Shown here: positions 12,401-24,179 of the stretch, piece after piece
How positions within the stretch are numbered: position 1 is the stretch's first letter
Layout of the letters: each line of letters begins with the position of its first letter
NCBI GenBank assembly: GCA_036345935.2
Contig: JADWOT020001794.1
Location: 23,129 to 87,128 of the forward strand
Direction: 5' to 3'
Source: Taenia hydatigena
Lineage: Eukaryota > Platyhelminthes > Cestoda > Cyclophyllidea > Taeniidae
Length of the DNA stretch: 64,000 nt
Made by a program: the position numbers and the translations under genes
The notes under the pieces: model-generated
What the model was told of the DNA's origin: nothing
The model's database searches: none
Seen by the model: only the letters and a program-made list of their open reading frames with translations

Positions 12401-14300
12401 ATCGATTTTGGTGTGCTCTTTTACCAACTTTAGGAGAAGGAAATTTAAGTTCTCATGTAGATTATTGGTGTGACCAGGCTATGAGTGTCCACAAAAGCGC
12501 ACGTCTTCGCCGTTAAACCTTAGCCCTACAATAAAGTTGTGTGCGAATGTCACTTAACCAGTGGTTTTAAATACCTAAAATAATCAGCATTTTCGCCATA
12601 CTAGCCACCTTAGGCTACGTGTGTTGAGGTAGAAGCTGCAAATACACACGCCTCCTGTCACCATACCATGGTATCGGAATCTCCGTTTTGCACAGGGAGA
12701 GATATAGGGTGTGTGGAGTTGTGGAATCCTTGGTTTGTAGACCTGCTGCAGCGTGTTTCCTCACTGCATTTGCACTCACTCTCCTCTTCTGATTACATCG
12801 AACATTTACAGTTAAGGCCTGTTCACAGTTCTGCACTCCTCTGCTTTCTCCTCCATGCAAATGATGCTGCACAGAACACGAGGGCATTCTTGCTTTTTGA
12901 AGCCCACAAGCGGTCCCACGTCTGTTTGTATCTGAAGACGTCTGGATTCCCAATGGTTACGGGTGCACCAAGTAGGGCATGACATGCACCTACAAGCCTC
13001 GTGGCATTCTGACTGACCTGCTGATTCTCCAAGTGGTCCAGGGTTTTACGTTGAGTAGGTTTGTTCACTTACGCCTATTTATGGTTTTTTCCGCCTACGA
13101 CGCTCGAATAGTGATCTACAGACCCAGAGTATAAGTCGAATTCTTAAGAGCCAATGAGGAGGACCAGAAAAGAAGTTCAAATCCGATTATAGTTGGATGA
13201 TGAGAATCAAAGCAATGCGCGCGCGAATTTGTAAAATCAAAAATTCGCAAAAAAAAGCTGGTAAATTCGATATGCAGCTTAAAGAATAAATTTTTGAAGA
13301 AACGATATTTCAAGTTGAAGGCGACTCTGCCTGGCATCATTTACATGCTTAAACTGCTTTCATTCCCCGGCGGGTTACAAGGTGTAAAAGGTGATTAAAC
13401 GCGAAGGGTCTTGTAGACTATCGAAGGAAGTTGGAGAGCTTCCAGCCCGACTTAATGAAGGAAATAATGAGCGGGGAAAGATTGGGTCGCAGAGCATTGG
13501 AAAGGCATTTATGATGGCAGTGCATATCCGATGTTATTAGGTTGTGGTATCTCTCACATCAGACAGTGATACATTCAAAAAATACGGTCTAGTCAAAATT
13601 AAAGTCAGTCCATCATCATCATCGGCCTCGAAAGATGCTCGTGTTAATGCAAATCACTCATTCTCCTCTTTTTTCTCAAGATCAATGTCGCTTTCTTATG
13701 ACTACTCCTCTTCTCCTTTTGACCCTTCGAGCCAAAAAGCCAGTTGGTTTCGTGGATAGAAAATCCATTAGTTGCATAACGTCTATTCATTGCCGTTTTA
13801 CCTAAGTCAAAACAAGATGGGCAAATTAGGGTTACTTGTAATATGCGATAATTTTTTTTATCAGCTTTGATTGGAATGGAGGTAAGTTAGTGGTTTGGCG
13901 CTGCAATTACATTCTGCAATCATAGCTGACTCATCTGACTTGTTAAAACAACTACCAGCCCTGACTTGACAGCCATTAATGAAGTAACGAGTAAGCCAGC
14001 AGGCCAGGAGGTAATCAAGCAGGCATTCTATCAATATCGTAATATAGATTTGCTATTTAAGCTGTGGAAATCCTGCTGAACATTCGGCGCATGTTGACGA
14101 CAGATGACTCGCGAAGTCTTGATTGGAATCGAGATTAGGTGGTTATTTGGCCTCATTTGCCTTCAATTTTCCCATAGCCAGAGGAGGCGAAACCTCTAGC
14201 AATACATTTATTTAAGGCTCATTAACTGACCACAAGATGTCTTTTTTGGGCACTTACACACGGGAGGCGAGTTTCCTTTTGCATCAATGCCTCTGATCTA
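9440..14300. other. Mostly non-coding; two weak minus-strand open frames
   Basis: Minus-strand frames at 11160-11492 (starting AHREDLPLPPTQDVF, with a later hydrophobic stretch) and 12823-13068 (containing LLGAPVTIGNPDVFRY) look more protein-like than their neighbours. Neither has clear splice sites, a start context or a recognised family. A short attc microsatellite lies near 11798-11819. Nothing else is supported. Confidence 0.25.
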
Positions 14301-14302
14301 CC

Positions 14303-14529
14303 CTATGTGGAAGAATGCTCAATGTCCTCCGGTCCGAACCCATGTCCGTCGCTTTCACTAATGTTAATGACATGGAAGTGGACGAAGATATCAAAGCCGC
14401 TGCTGCGAATGATGGATTGGGATACGGTGTCATCGTCATCATAATCAAGCCCAGCATCGCCCACTCTAGGTAAATCTTCGCACTGAGCTGAAGACCCACC
14501 TTTTCCTTCTATCCGCTTTTTGCAAAACT
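14303..14529 (-). CDS. Candidate terminal exon with an acidic tail, unknown protein
   Basis: A good acceptor (ctcattgcag) ends just before 14529 and opens a 74-codon frame in phase 1 to a TAG at 14303. It encodes a basic start (FCKKRIEGKGG), an acidic run (GLDYDDDDTVS) and a tail with FDIFVHFHVINISESDG. The composition suggests a real C-terminus. No family was recognised. Upstream exons, at higher coordinates on this strand, are not visible: the sequence enters the repeat arm at about 14640 and then the duplicated block, so the gene may have been cut by that rearrangement. Other readings of this stretch are less open. Confidence 0.35.
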
Positions 14530-14639
14530 CTGCAATGAGATCAGCAGCAGCACGAGCAAAAGAGGTAATGAGAAGTAAGAAACCGGCACTAGACCATCAA
14601 TGAAAAGCGATAATTGTAATAAAGAGTCTTCACATCTAC

Positions 14640-15010
14640 CCCAATTATTCTCCGTCTCATTCAGCTAAAATTCATGTTACCTAACTCCTGCCGGAAAACG
14701 CATGGACCACCATTGCCTTTCGTAATGCAAAACAACAATTATTCCAGGCACAGAAATAGGAATGCCCCTTCGTTAGCTCAATAGCAATAGTTAAGGGCGG
14801 GTCGTTAAATTCTCATCTATCGAGCATGCCCATCCCCACAGGCGTCTTATGTGTTAAAATTTAAGTCAGCCTCAACACTTTAATTTGGCCTGCCTAATCA
14901 ACCCGGTACAACTGCATGCCATGCAAATTGAGGTCTTCTCTTTCTTTCTCGCAGATACTAGGGATCAAAGTACACATGGAAAGGCAAAGATTCACCTGTC
15001 TGCGTTTCCT
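14640..15010 (+). repeat. Repeat arm, inverted relative to the arm at 19690-20220
   Basis: The segment from attcatgttacctaactcc through caactgcatgccatgc to gatcaaagtacacatgg is the reverse complement of the sequence falling from about 20220 to 19860, with substitutions. The same family occurs at 54640-55000. It stops where the duplicated block begins near 15015. Confidence 0.7.
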
Positions 15011-15194
15011 TTTCTTGATAAATGATAAATGATGACTATTGCTTATATAGCGTGACCTATCCCTTACTGTTTCGCGTGATACCGCTGCATTATGAATGCT
15101 TATGGGAATTTAAAGCCAGCACCTCTGTTTCGGGTATTATTTCATTATTTATCGAGGCTTTCCCAAACCCATGCTTGCTGTTTTCGTTTCGCAG

Positions 15195-15769
15195 GTTCAA
15201 ATGCCGGTTGGGTGTGAACCAAACGCAGACGGGATGTCCGCTGTCCAAAGCGGATTACAAGTGCAATTTGTCGGTGTGGAAACACCTCCACCTCTTGATG
15301 CGCGGTCTTCATGGTCTTAACGATGATAAAGGAGCCACTGGAATGATTTGGTGTGTCTTCTGGCAGCACTTTAATGTGGGACAGCACAAAACCCTGCAGA
15401 TCCAGAGTCATTGTTCCTGACGCCTACATCCCCCTCCCCAAGTTGTGATGATGTCTCTACAGTGTAGTGTATTCCTGTTCATCTTCTATCATTAGCAAAT
15501 CTAAAAATGTTACTCATTTGTATGTTTCTTCGCAAACAAAGGAACATGGGCGTTGAGTGAGTCTGCGCAGATGCTGATAAATCTGCCTTTTGATCGACGT
15601 GTCTGAGGTGTGTGAGGTGAGGTGGTCCACTGTGATATTCCAGAAGAGTCACCAGATTGTTGTGGGAATGCAGCAGCTACACTTTGCTACGACTGAATTA
15701 TTAAACGAAAGTAATTGTTTAGCGCACCCCTTTTGTGCTGAGGGGCGGGTGGCTCAAGCTAGGTTGTGA
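15195..15769 (+). pseudogene. Cystatin-like exons, decayed (copy 1)
   Basis: After the acceptor tttcgtttcgcag, an open exon (15195-15420) encodes LGVNQTQTGCPLSKADYKC followed by NLSVW, resembling the C-terminal half of type 2 cystatins with paired cysteines and a W-containing hairpin. About 170 bases on, 15593-15769 encodes FQKSHQIVVGMQQL followed by an NESNC segment; QIVVG fits the QxVxG papain-inhibitor loop. The order C-half then N-half suggests a tandem multi-domain cystatin, or two exons out of order. The frame before QIVVG is shifted by one base relative to copy 2, and no signal peptide exon was found, so the copy looks inactive. The family assignment rests on motif resemblance only. 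Confidence 0.4.
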
Positions 15770-18689
15770 TAAGTCTAAGTTGATTTGAATAATAAATTGT
15801 AATTACTAGGACAGGCTGAGACAGCATGTTATCAGAGGATGAACGTGGTGACGTCAATTAGGACTGCTTTTTGCATAGCCATGGGTATTTTGAGCCAAGG
15901 TGCTGCCCAAAACTTTACGTGGCCCAACTTCCGTATGCCAAAGCAATCGAACGTAAGGGACTGCCGCATCTTCGCTGATGCTGCAAGTTCGATGAATAGA
16001 TTCTACTGGATTTAGACACACAAGTATGATTAGTGATGGATTTTATTCCAATAATGTCTATGAAACTTAATCATTTGGTCCTGCATATCAAATGTAATGC
16101 ACCATGTATCGTTTAAGACCAAAAATATATGTATATATTATTTCTAGGACGCATTTTAACTACGGATTGCATATTTTATTAACTAAAACAAGTCTTTAAG
16201 TCAATTAAATCGCTCATCAATTTGGAGATCATCAGCGCTACACTAGAATGCCATAATTTTGGCAGAAGAGGGCCGTATTTTTTTCAGATACTTGTCCTAT
16301 TTACTAATGAATTGCTTGGCATAAATGAGCTTGCGGGGCATGAATTTCAGTGGAACATGTCGCGTCTAGCTGGAGCATAATTTGCTAATCATGAGTCCTC
16401 TACCCAGCGATACAGGGTTAGAATTCTGCCTTTGGCGTCACTTTACATGCAACTCAGGTAAGAATTAATTGCATTATATGGTTCGTTACCATCCCTCTCG
16501 TGCATAAACTAGCAATATCCATTTACTAGACAATTAAACTTTACTGTTTATCCCCAAGATTTTAATCATTAATGCGCCCTAAACTTGCTTAGTACGACTA
16601 GATTTAATGCTTACATCTGTAAACTACGTATAACTCTTAGTCAATTTGAGTTATTTAATAGCGATGTGGTTATAATTAGAAGTCTTGATTATAAGACGAG
16701 AAAATGATTTATTTACGAAAGAGCTGCTCACCGTGATCCACCGCCATCGGAGAGGTCAGGATGCTATTAGCTTTTGCGTGGCAGCTTAGATCACAATCTG
16801 ATTATACAAGCAACACATTAGCGAATCGGCTTAAGTGCTCTGTGTTCTAAGTATTTTTACTTGGGTCTATAAGTTGGTTCCAATTAGGCACCGGCTGTCA
16901 ACTGGCTACAATGCCAAAAAAGTAGGTCTCCTCTGATACCATAGCATTTCGTGCCATGCAACTGTGCTAAGAGTGCGTATTAACATTAAGGTGCGTCATT
17001 TGTTGCACATTCTAATATGTAATTAATTAGAAGATGAGGTTTCAAATGTTAGATTGATTGCGGTTCAGTGAAGTTCAGTTCAATTTCAAGACCTTTGATG
17101 CTTAGGAATGAACGCATTGTAATGCGAATGATTTCAATGCAAAAACTAGGATATCTTGAGTGCATAGCTGAGATCCACTTTCTTGGTTTGTTGCCTACGA
17201 TTATTCAGTTTTGTACTCAGCTGTTTCTTTCATCTCTGGTAGCCGCGATGTTCCTCGAGTCATGTAGCATAAATTTACACCTGGCCGACAGTTAAGTGGA
17301 CTAATTTTGCGAAGGAAGCCAAAATAATGCAAGCCTATAGAGCTGCGTTATATTCCGTTTATTTAGATCCAGATTCGATTAGAATTATAATCTAGCAGCT
17401 TATACCATTTAGTAGTTACTTGCGGTAATTCTCCTAACAAACTGCAAAAAAAAAGGTTTGGTCAATGATTGAGCGCCCAGTTTGACACAGATGATTTATA
17501 ACGTACGCTCTAACGATTGGGTACCTCTGCTACCAGAAATTATCTAAATTGAAAGTTATATGTCCATTTTGTTCTTCAATCGCTTTCAATGGGGTTAGAA
17601 CTGAAACTCAGCATTCTGCTTTCTTCGTTAGTTGCTTGCGGCAGTTCTTGTTCATAAATCAATTAATTTTGGCGCGTCTGTAGTGTAGGGATTCCGCTTT
17701 GGCAAAGAAAGTTACAGCAGTTCTCGTTTTAAGCTCGGACAACGTAGGTGTGGCTGATGTGTAGGGTGTCTACTGCGTCAAGGAAAGCTGAGACACTACG
17801 ACTCTAGAAATGCGCTCTCTTCAACCTCTTTTGGTCGAGCGTTGCTTAGAATTGAGATTTGGCAGTTTACTTCCTTTGGAAAATCTTGCAACATTTTTCG
17901 TTATAAAATCTGACAATTTAGGTGTAACCAGAATGCAAATCGCTTACATTGGCAAAGGGATTTGAGAGAATACGGAAGCAAAGGAAAATTTGAAAGTAGG
18001 AAGGGATTTGTGCACTCAGGGCAAAAATGAAATGGTTTGGATTTGAGCAGTGACGATGCGGCTGTGTGAGAATATGGAACGAAGAAAGTCAAGTCGATTA
18101 GAGTAAATCAGGCAGTGCAGTCTTAAGAATAGATTGTGTGAGAAAGCAGGAAGATATTTCATGCTTCCCAAACACTTGTCTTCCTTTCCCATTAATAGCA
18201 TTATGCGGGTAATTTGCTCTTTTCATACATGCTTCTGCTTTCTCTTTCCTTTTATTCAAGATCCATCCGTATGCTGCTCTCATTCTTCACTTCATTTGTG
18301 TGAGTCGTTTCAATATTGCCACATCTAGCCAGACACTTTTTCCCAAGCCAGTTCCTTTGTCGTCTACTGACATAGCTAGATGAGTAGGCAAATATATTAG
18401 TGTAGAAAAGAATGAGGGAAACTAGGGAAGAAATGAAGAACACTGCATCACAGTTCCATACGCACGACTTCTTACCTCTTTGCCCTAATTTCAGCCATTC
18501 TTTTGTCTCTTTCAGCTTATAATCCTTATTACTTTGCTCCTGCCGATGGCGAATGGACCGCCATTGACGCTCGCATCAGGAAAGCCTCTTTGTTAACCCA
18601 TTAGCGATCTTTAGGGGTGAATTGCCGATTTCTTAGGGCAAAATTCAATAATGCACTACGCTTGCTGTGCTGCACTTACTTCATACGTC

Positions 18690-19175
18690 TGAAATCCCGA
18701 AATAAGCAGCAGCATCAAGAAAACTGCTGGTGCACAACAACTTGCTCAATATTCATGTCCCACCGCGGAAGAACTGTAGCGCGGTACGGACGTCTAGGCT
18801 TGTCTAAACCACACTGAGTCAGAATAGGCAAGATTAGCGACCTAGGCTGGATTATGACGAGCTCGAGTAAGGCGCCTTATACGTTGCTATTTAAAATGAC
18901 TCGCCTAATCAACTCGACACATCTCATTTCATTGAAAGTTGAGATGTTCACTATGAATCGCGCAGACATCAGAGATCAAGGCATACAGACTAGAGGTAGA
19001 TCTGATGCTCTTGTCTACGCCTCCTCTCTCATGTGCCACCCCAACGCATCTTCGGTGAGTGTCTCCTTTTTCGCATGCTGTGCTCTATGCACTTACAGGT
19101 ATTGCGTCTTACCTAATGTCATAGCGTCTGTGCTCCTCGCATAAAGTACATACGGAAAAGAGGAGCGAGCAATTC
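18690..19175 (+). repeat. Inverted-repeat arm A1 with an exon-like module
   Basis: This arm matches, in reverse complement, 21790-22285 well and the arm at 19690-20220 more weakly. It also matches 53118-53620 directly, with near identity over 18730-19010. Inside it, 18966-19054 is bounded by an acceptor (cgcgcag) and a strong donor (GTGAGT). With arm B1 and a spacer of about 500 bases it could fold into a long hairpin. Confidence 0.7.
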
Positions 19176-19689
19176 CTACAATTCAGCTTCGTACCTTATT
19201 TTTCCACTTTCGTGCCACTAGAACATCTCGCTTCTCTGCCTCTCTTACTTCTCTCATTTTCTTCTTTTATCCCACCGTCTGCCGATGCCTTCTTTGCAGG
19301 TACCCTTTCATCTCTCCACTAGTCCCAATCTTGATTGCGATATGAGTAAATAATGCGCAGATTTTTGTTTGGATCAGACTTGAATCATTTGCGCTCTGCC
19401 CAAGATTGCCTTCCTTATTTTCCCCATGTATCTACGCCTTTGTCCGTTTGCCTAAGTTTGTGTATGCTGCATCGTTTACCTTTAATTCCGTCGTTTGGGT
19501 AGTCGCTTGAGTTGACATCTTACAAAAACAGCTAGATCAAATCGACATTTTCGCTCTGGGCGCAATAAAATCTCTTTTTTGTCGTCTGTTCGATGGCTAG
19601 TTCTTTGGCCATTCTATCTCAACGCTACACTTCGCTAGCATTCTACCAATTGACTTTACTACATCTAATTGCTTTTTCCTTCCTGTAAC

Positions 19690-20220
19690 TCTTTACGTCC
19701 GCTTATTTCAGACTGAAGTTTACACGGCACATGAACATGGCAAAACTCATATACCATGTGTAGAAAATTAGTCTCCTGCAGGGCGCAATGCGTTTGAGTG
19801 TATAGAGTGCAGTAGGCGACAAAGGAAACAGTCTCCGAAGATGCGTTGGAGTAGGACATGAAAAGAAGGCGAAGACAAGAGACCCTTTGCCATTTCAAGT
19901 GTCCTTTGACCTCAACTCACATGGCATGCAGTTGTATCGAGTTTATTAAGCAGGCCAAATTAAAATGCTAAGGCGGACTTGAATTTAATGCATAAGACGC
20001 CTGTAAGGATGGGGTATGCTCGATAGATGAGAGTTTAACGACCCGCCCCTAGCTATTGCTATTGAGCCAACAAAGGGGCATTTCTGATGCGTACTCCTAC
20101 TTCTGTGCTTGGAATAATTGTTGTTTTGCATTAAGAAAGGCAATTGTGGTCTAGGCGTTTTTCGGCAGAAGTTAGTTAACATGAATTTTTTAGCTGAATG
20201 AGACAAGGAATGATTGAGGT
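19690..20220 (-). repeat. Inverted-repeat arm B1
   Basis: Read on the minus strand it carries caactgcatgccatg, a gatcaaag-like region, tcctactccaacgcatcttc and ctcctgcag, matching the order of motifs in arms A1 and C. It corresponds directly to 54470-55000 in copy 2 and inversely to 14640-15010. Confidence 0.7.
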
Positions 20221-21789
20221 AGATGCGAAGAGATGAGAAGTCGCTGGAATGGAAGGAGTAAGAGTGGAGGTGAACAGAAGAGGATCGGAAATAAAGGTTG
20301 TAGGATGACTCCCCACATTGCTCTGGTGTAGCCTTCTTTACTGCTTTCTATATTTCTGCCATCTATTCCTGAACTGATTTAATCGCTTACTCATCTGGAC
20401 GCATGTCTAGATAAAATTTGAAGATTTCGTCCCAATGACACCTAAACTGCCTAGTCATAGCTCCCTTTCCGTGTGATCATGCTGGATATCGAATGTAAAC
20501 ATATTGAAATGACGCATGCAAGCGAATTCAGGGGGTAGAAGGTAGCACAGGTAGAGGAAGGGGTGTTAGCACCAAAATTCATCCCATTTCTATGATAGCT
20601 ATCTGCTTTCTCCCTTTCAACGTCTCTAAAATTAAGGATTGAAAGGCTTGCAGTGATGAGGAGATGGAGAGGGTTGCGACGGAAGTAAAGGATCCAAATA
20701 CAGCTGGAGGCAAGAATGAAACGAGGCAGGAGAGAAGCACTGACGAATACTGAATGACATGAACGGCAAGGCGGTAAAGCAGGATGAAAAAATGTAGGCA
20801 TGCAACACGCAGAACAGCATGTCTGACAGTTTGTCGTGTGGTGACACAAGTTAAACCTGACACGTGCAAATCGATTGCAACAAGTGCCGTGTAGTGTCAC
20901 TCAGTGCCGTCTAGGTGTGGACCCTTGACAGAACTACTAAGAGGTGATTTTGAGGGAGCTGGCGCCAATCACTTCTGTGCTTTCGTGGCTTGACTGACTT
21001 ACGTGCATCGTATTGCATGCAAAGGAGGAGGAAGAGAATGAGAAGAACCACCGATGCTAATGTGCTTTGACTTAAATGCGCTGCCTCGTTGTGACTGCAT
21101 GTCCTCGGCTTTCCTTGAGAGGATGCCTGTTATGCATTGGCAACTCACCCCTTGCGATTACCATGGCTCGAGCGAAGGTGCGTTTCTGCCGATCACTCTA
21201 ATTCCATACCAAGATCCATTGTTGCCTTGCACCAGGGAGTACAATGGTGGCGAGCAAACATTACCAGTCTGGGCGAAGCAACGAAGGAATGATTGGGTAC
21301 GAGGCGAAAGCGAGAGGTTTACGGAGGGTAAGTAGAGAAAAGGTTGGGAAAGTTCAAAATGGGGTATCTCTGCATGGTGCCAGGGTACTGAATTTCCTAT
21401 TTTATTTTCTTTCCGTATGTTCTTAAATTTCTCCATTGGCCCAATTTCCTAGCCAAGTATTCAAGTGAAGCATACAGAAATTAATTTTGTGGAAGGAATA
21501 TGAATTCCTAACAAACGCTACACATATTTCTTCCCTGATTGGTGAAACACACAAAGATATCAGTTGTGACGAAAATGAGGATAGGGAGAAGGAAGGGAAG
21601 ATAAAGCAGGGGAGGAGGGGAAGCTGGTGGCATAACTTATCCATAATTTTTATGCTTTTAATCTCTTCTGGTCTTTTGATGTTAAAACGGTGAAGTGTGC
21701 GATTGGGGGTATCAGAGAGACAAGACATTCTCCTAGCGCCAAAGTGGGAAAATAAAGGTAAGAAGCTCAATTGTAGGGAATAATTACTC

Positions 21790-22285
21790 TCGATTTTCCC
21801 GTGTGTACTTTATGTGAGGAGCACAAACGGTATGACACTGGGTAGGACGCAATACATGTGAGTGTATAGAGCGCAGTAGGTGACAAAGGAGACAATCTCC
21901 AAAGATGCGTTAGAGTGGCAAATGAGAAAGGAAGCGTAAATAAGAGAGCTCTTCCCGTTCATTTTCAAGACGTCATCAGGTCTGCTTGCCTTGATCCCTA
22001 ATGTCTGCGCGATAGAAAGAGAACACCTCAATTCTCATTGAAATGAGTTTTGCCGAGTTCGTTTAGGTGAGTCAATTTAAACGGCAACGTATAAGTCGCC
22101 TTACTGGAGATTGTCATAATCTAGCCGAAGTTGCTAGTCTTGCCTTTTCTGACCCAGTCCAAATTAGTCAAGACTAGACTTGTTTACTGCGCCACAGTTC
22201 TTCCGCTGCGGGACATGAATGCTGGACAAGTTGTTGTACACCAGCAGGTCTACTAATGCCGCTGCTTATTATGGAATTTGAGCGG
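21790..22285 (-). repeat. Inverted-repeat arm C, just beyond the duplicated block
   Basis: The reverse complement matches arm A1/A2 from the tactggtg-like start through cggaagaactgt, cttatacgttgc, gggatcaaggca and caacgcatctt. It lies outside the region shared with copy 2, so it is an independent insertion of the family or the remains of a longer duplication. The donor GT after catctt is absent here. Confidence 0.7.
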
Positions 22286-22289
22286 TGAG

Positions 22290-22980
22290 AAGTCACAAAT
22301 CTTCTACTATGTCAAGTAAGTTTTATGCTATTTATTTGACTCCAAGAATTTCATGCTTAACGACATAATGTGCTGCAGAACCATTGATGATCCAAAGATA
22401 GGCAAAATTCTAAAAGAGGATTTGCATCACAAATGAGCGCGAACTTCATTTTGAATGAAAGCTAGGAGGGAAGTTTACCTAGTTTTACGTGGCGTGCCTT
22501 TTAAAGTCTATCATCTGAACTGAGCGGCATTGCTGCCCGCTGACTGTCGCAGCAGCCCTGCGTAGATTAGAAGGATTTATATGTAAAGGAATTAGTCTTT
22601 GCCTTGTATTGGTCCGAAGGTTAAGAAGTTGCATGGTGTAATTTGCATCCAGCTAGATGTCCAATCAATTTTGCGTTGGAATTTCTATTTACTAGGTCAA
22701 ACAAATGCCTAAGCGCTTCCTTAAAAGCATTAAGGAATAATTGAATAGAAAAGCAAGAGTCCGTACATTTGAAAGTGGCAAATTGCAGGAACATCGGACA
22801 ACGGAATAGGCGCAGGTTGCACTAATGTTTATGCGAAAGCATATGCCCAAACGATTGCCCAAGGAAGGTGGCAGAAGATAGCACGTTAAACAAAATCGAA
22901 GCGTAGCCAAGCAGAGCTTACACTGAGGGTGATTCCTAAAACACCTGACATTTTTAAGAAGTTTGACTGGCAGATCCCTG
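22290..22980. other. Non-coding, 3' of the zinc-finger-like gene
   Basis: No supported gene. A 98-codon minus-strand frame (22692-22988) overlaps the proposed last exon of the neighbouring gene in another frame and has no motif. It is taken as chance or 3' UTR. Confidence 0.35.
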
Positions 22981-22984
22981 AGAC

Positions 22985-24171
22985 TCATGTGCTTCCCGCA
23001 ATGTCAACAAACTAAAGCAAGTTTCGCAAAGGCGAATCCGTTGTTGTAGGGACCATTAAAATTGAGCGAGCTCAACTGGTTCTACCTTAGTGATAATCGC
23101 TCTTCTAAAAATGCTTTAAGGCAATAAATGAACTCATTTGGGACTTACGAAGCTCATCTGCTTGGGGGGATTTTTATCCCATTTGATTGTGCAGCTTGCT
23201 CCAAGCATCTGCAAGGCAAGGACATGACCGGCAAAATTAGTCATCAAGAATTGAGTCTTACAAATGGAGGGAAATGTACAAGGACGGCTTAAGTGGATGT
23301 GGTCTCTCAGTGTCTCCCATGTTGGACAGTCCCCATAACATTCCATGCAGTAGTAGCGTGCATCAGATGACTCCTTAATTTGACCTGCAGCATATCACAA
23401 CAAGGTATGAATTCTGGAGAAGCTCGTATGCCCACTGAAGCATGCTTATGCAATAATATATTTTTAGCTAACTGGACTAAAGCATCTACAAACTCACCAG
23501 TGTGCGCTTCCATGTAGTGCTGCATGAGTGATTCAAAATCCTCGAATTGCTGGGGATGCACAAAGCACACGTTGTGCTGCAAAGCTTGGAAAGTGTTTAA
23601 ATGAAATCACGCATCCTTGTCAGCAAACGTGTTACTGTAGTGCGAGTGTAATGAGGACAATGTTTAGAGTTGCCAACTCATTTGATATATGAGCACATTC
23701 CCAGTCGACACCTCCGTCCTTAAGCAATCCAGACAGCAAGCTGGCAAACACTCTAAATTATGTTTAAATTGATGGAGGTAGTGTTGAGTGAATCATCGAA
23801 AGGCGCACTGGTGGTGCAGCAAGTTGATGGATGCAAACCACTCATTCTCATGATTTGCCTGCTCACTTACACAGGTTATCGAGTTGTCCCTGAATTCTAA
23901 GTAATGCTTGTGCATCAATACACGCCTTGAAAAGGGGAGTGGGACTTACCGTGATGCACACTCGCCATGTGTGCTCCGTATGGAATGGGGTTAGCTTGTA
24001 TCCTAAGGCATTTTGCCCACATGAAGGTTTCCTTCGAGGCTGAGTTGGGTAATATATTGGAAGTGCTGCAACACGTGCGCTGTAGTTAGTGCCAAACGAA
24101 CGAACACTGCTGGACCTGTGTTCGGGTTTAAATAGGGTTAGAGCAGATGTGATCCCCGTTCGACAACTTGG
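22985..24171 (-). CDS. Zinc-finger-like protein, four exons seen, 5' end not found
   Basis: Model: 23950-24171, 23498-23576, 23149-23384 and 22985-23011, with donors GTAAGT, GTGAGT and GTAAGT and clean acceptors. Phases agree at every junction (0, 1, 0). Exon one is open for 74 codons with no in-frame ATG and begins after an acceptor, so at least one upstream exon is missing. Exon two encodes CFVHPQQFEDFESLMQHYME then AHTG: spacing C-x2-H-x12-H-x4-H, a C2H2-like finger with His for the second Cys, followed by a finger-type linker. Exon three has CMECYGDC and LRDHIHLSRPC, a second, irregular Cys/His cluster. The last exon would add eight residues and stop at 22985; this is the least certain part. 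A nuclear nucleic-acid-binding or protein-interaction role is an inference from the spacing only. I do not recognise the family. Confidence 0.5.
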
Positions 24172-24179
24172 CTAGCCAT

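Larger units (their letters stand above)
15015..21720. repeat. Segmental duplication, copy 1 (partner at 49405-56495)
   Basis: Collinear direct-orientation matches to 49405-56495 run along the whole stretch. Anchors include cgtgataccgc near 15076 and 49458, gacgagctcgagtaagg at 18857 and 53281, and gtttctgccgatcact near 21181 and 55971. The offset rises from about 34.4 to 34.8 kb because copy 2 has extra sequence. Identity is uneven: many stretches look clearly diverged, while 18730-19010 is almost identical to its partner. The block contains cystatin-like exon remnants and inverted-repeat arms. Matching minus-strand open frames at 20579-20869 and 55362-55760 are hydrophobic and are probably open only because the DNA is alike. 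Confidence 0.85.

Noticed and set aside
13160..13185. B-box-like gttcaaatcc as part of a tRNA
   Set aside because: No matching A box or stem pairing upstream at tRNA spacing.
20451..20900. Hydrophobic minus-strand frames also open in the duplicated copy (55362-55760)
   Set aside because: Conserved openness is expected from the high DNA similarity of the copies; no start, splice or domain evidence, and three overlapping frames are open.
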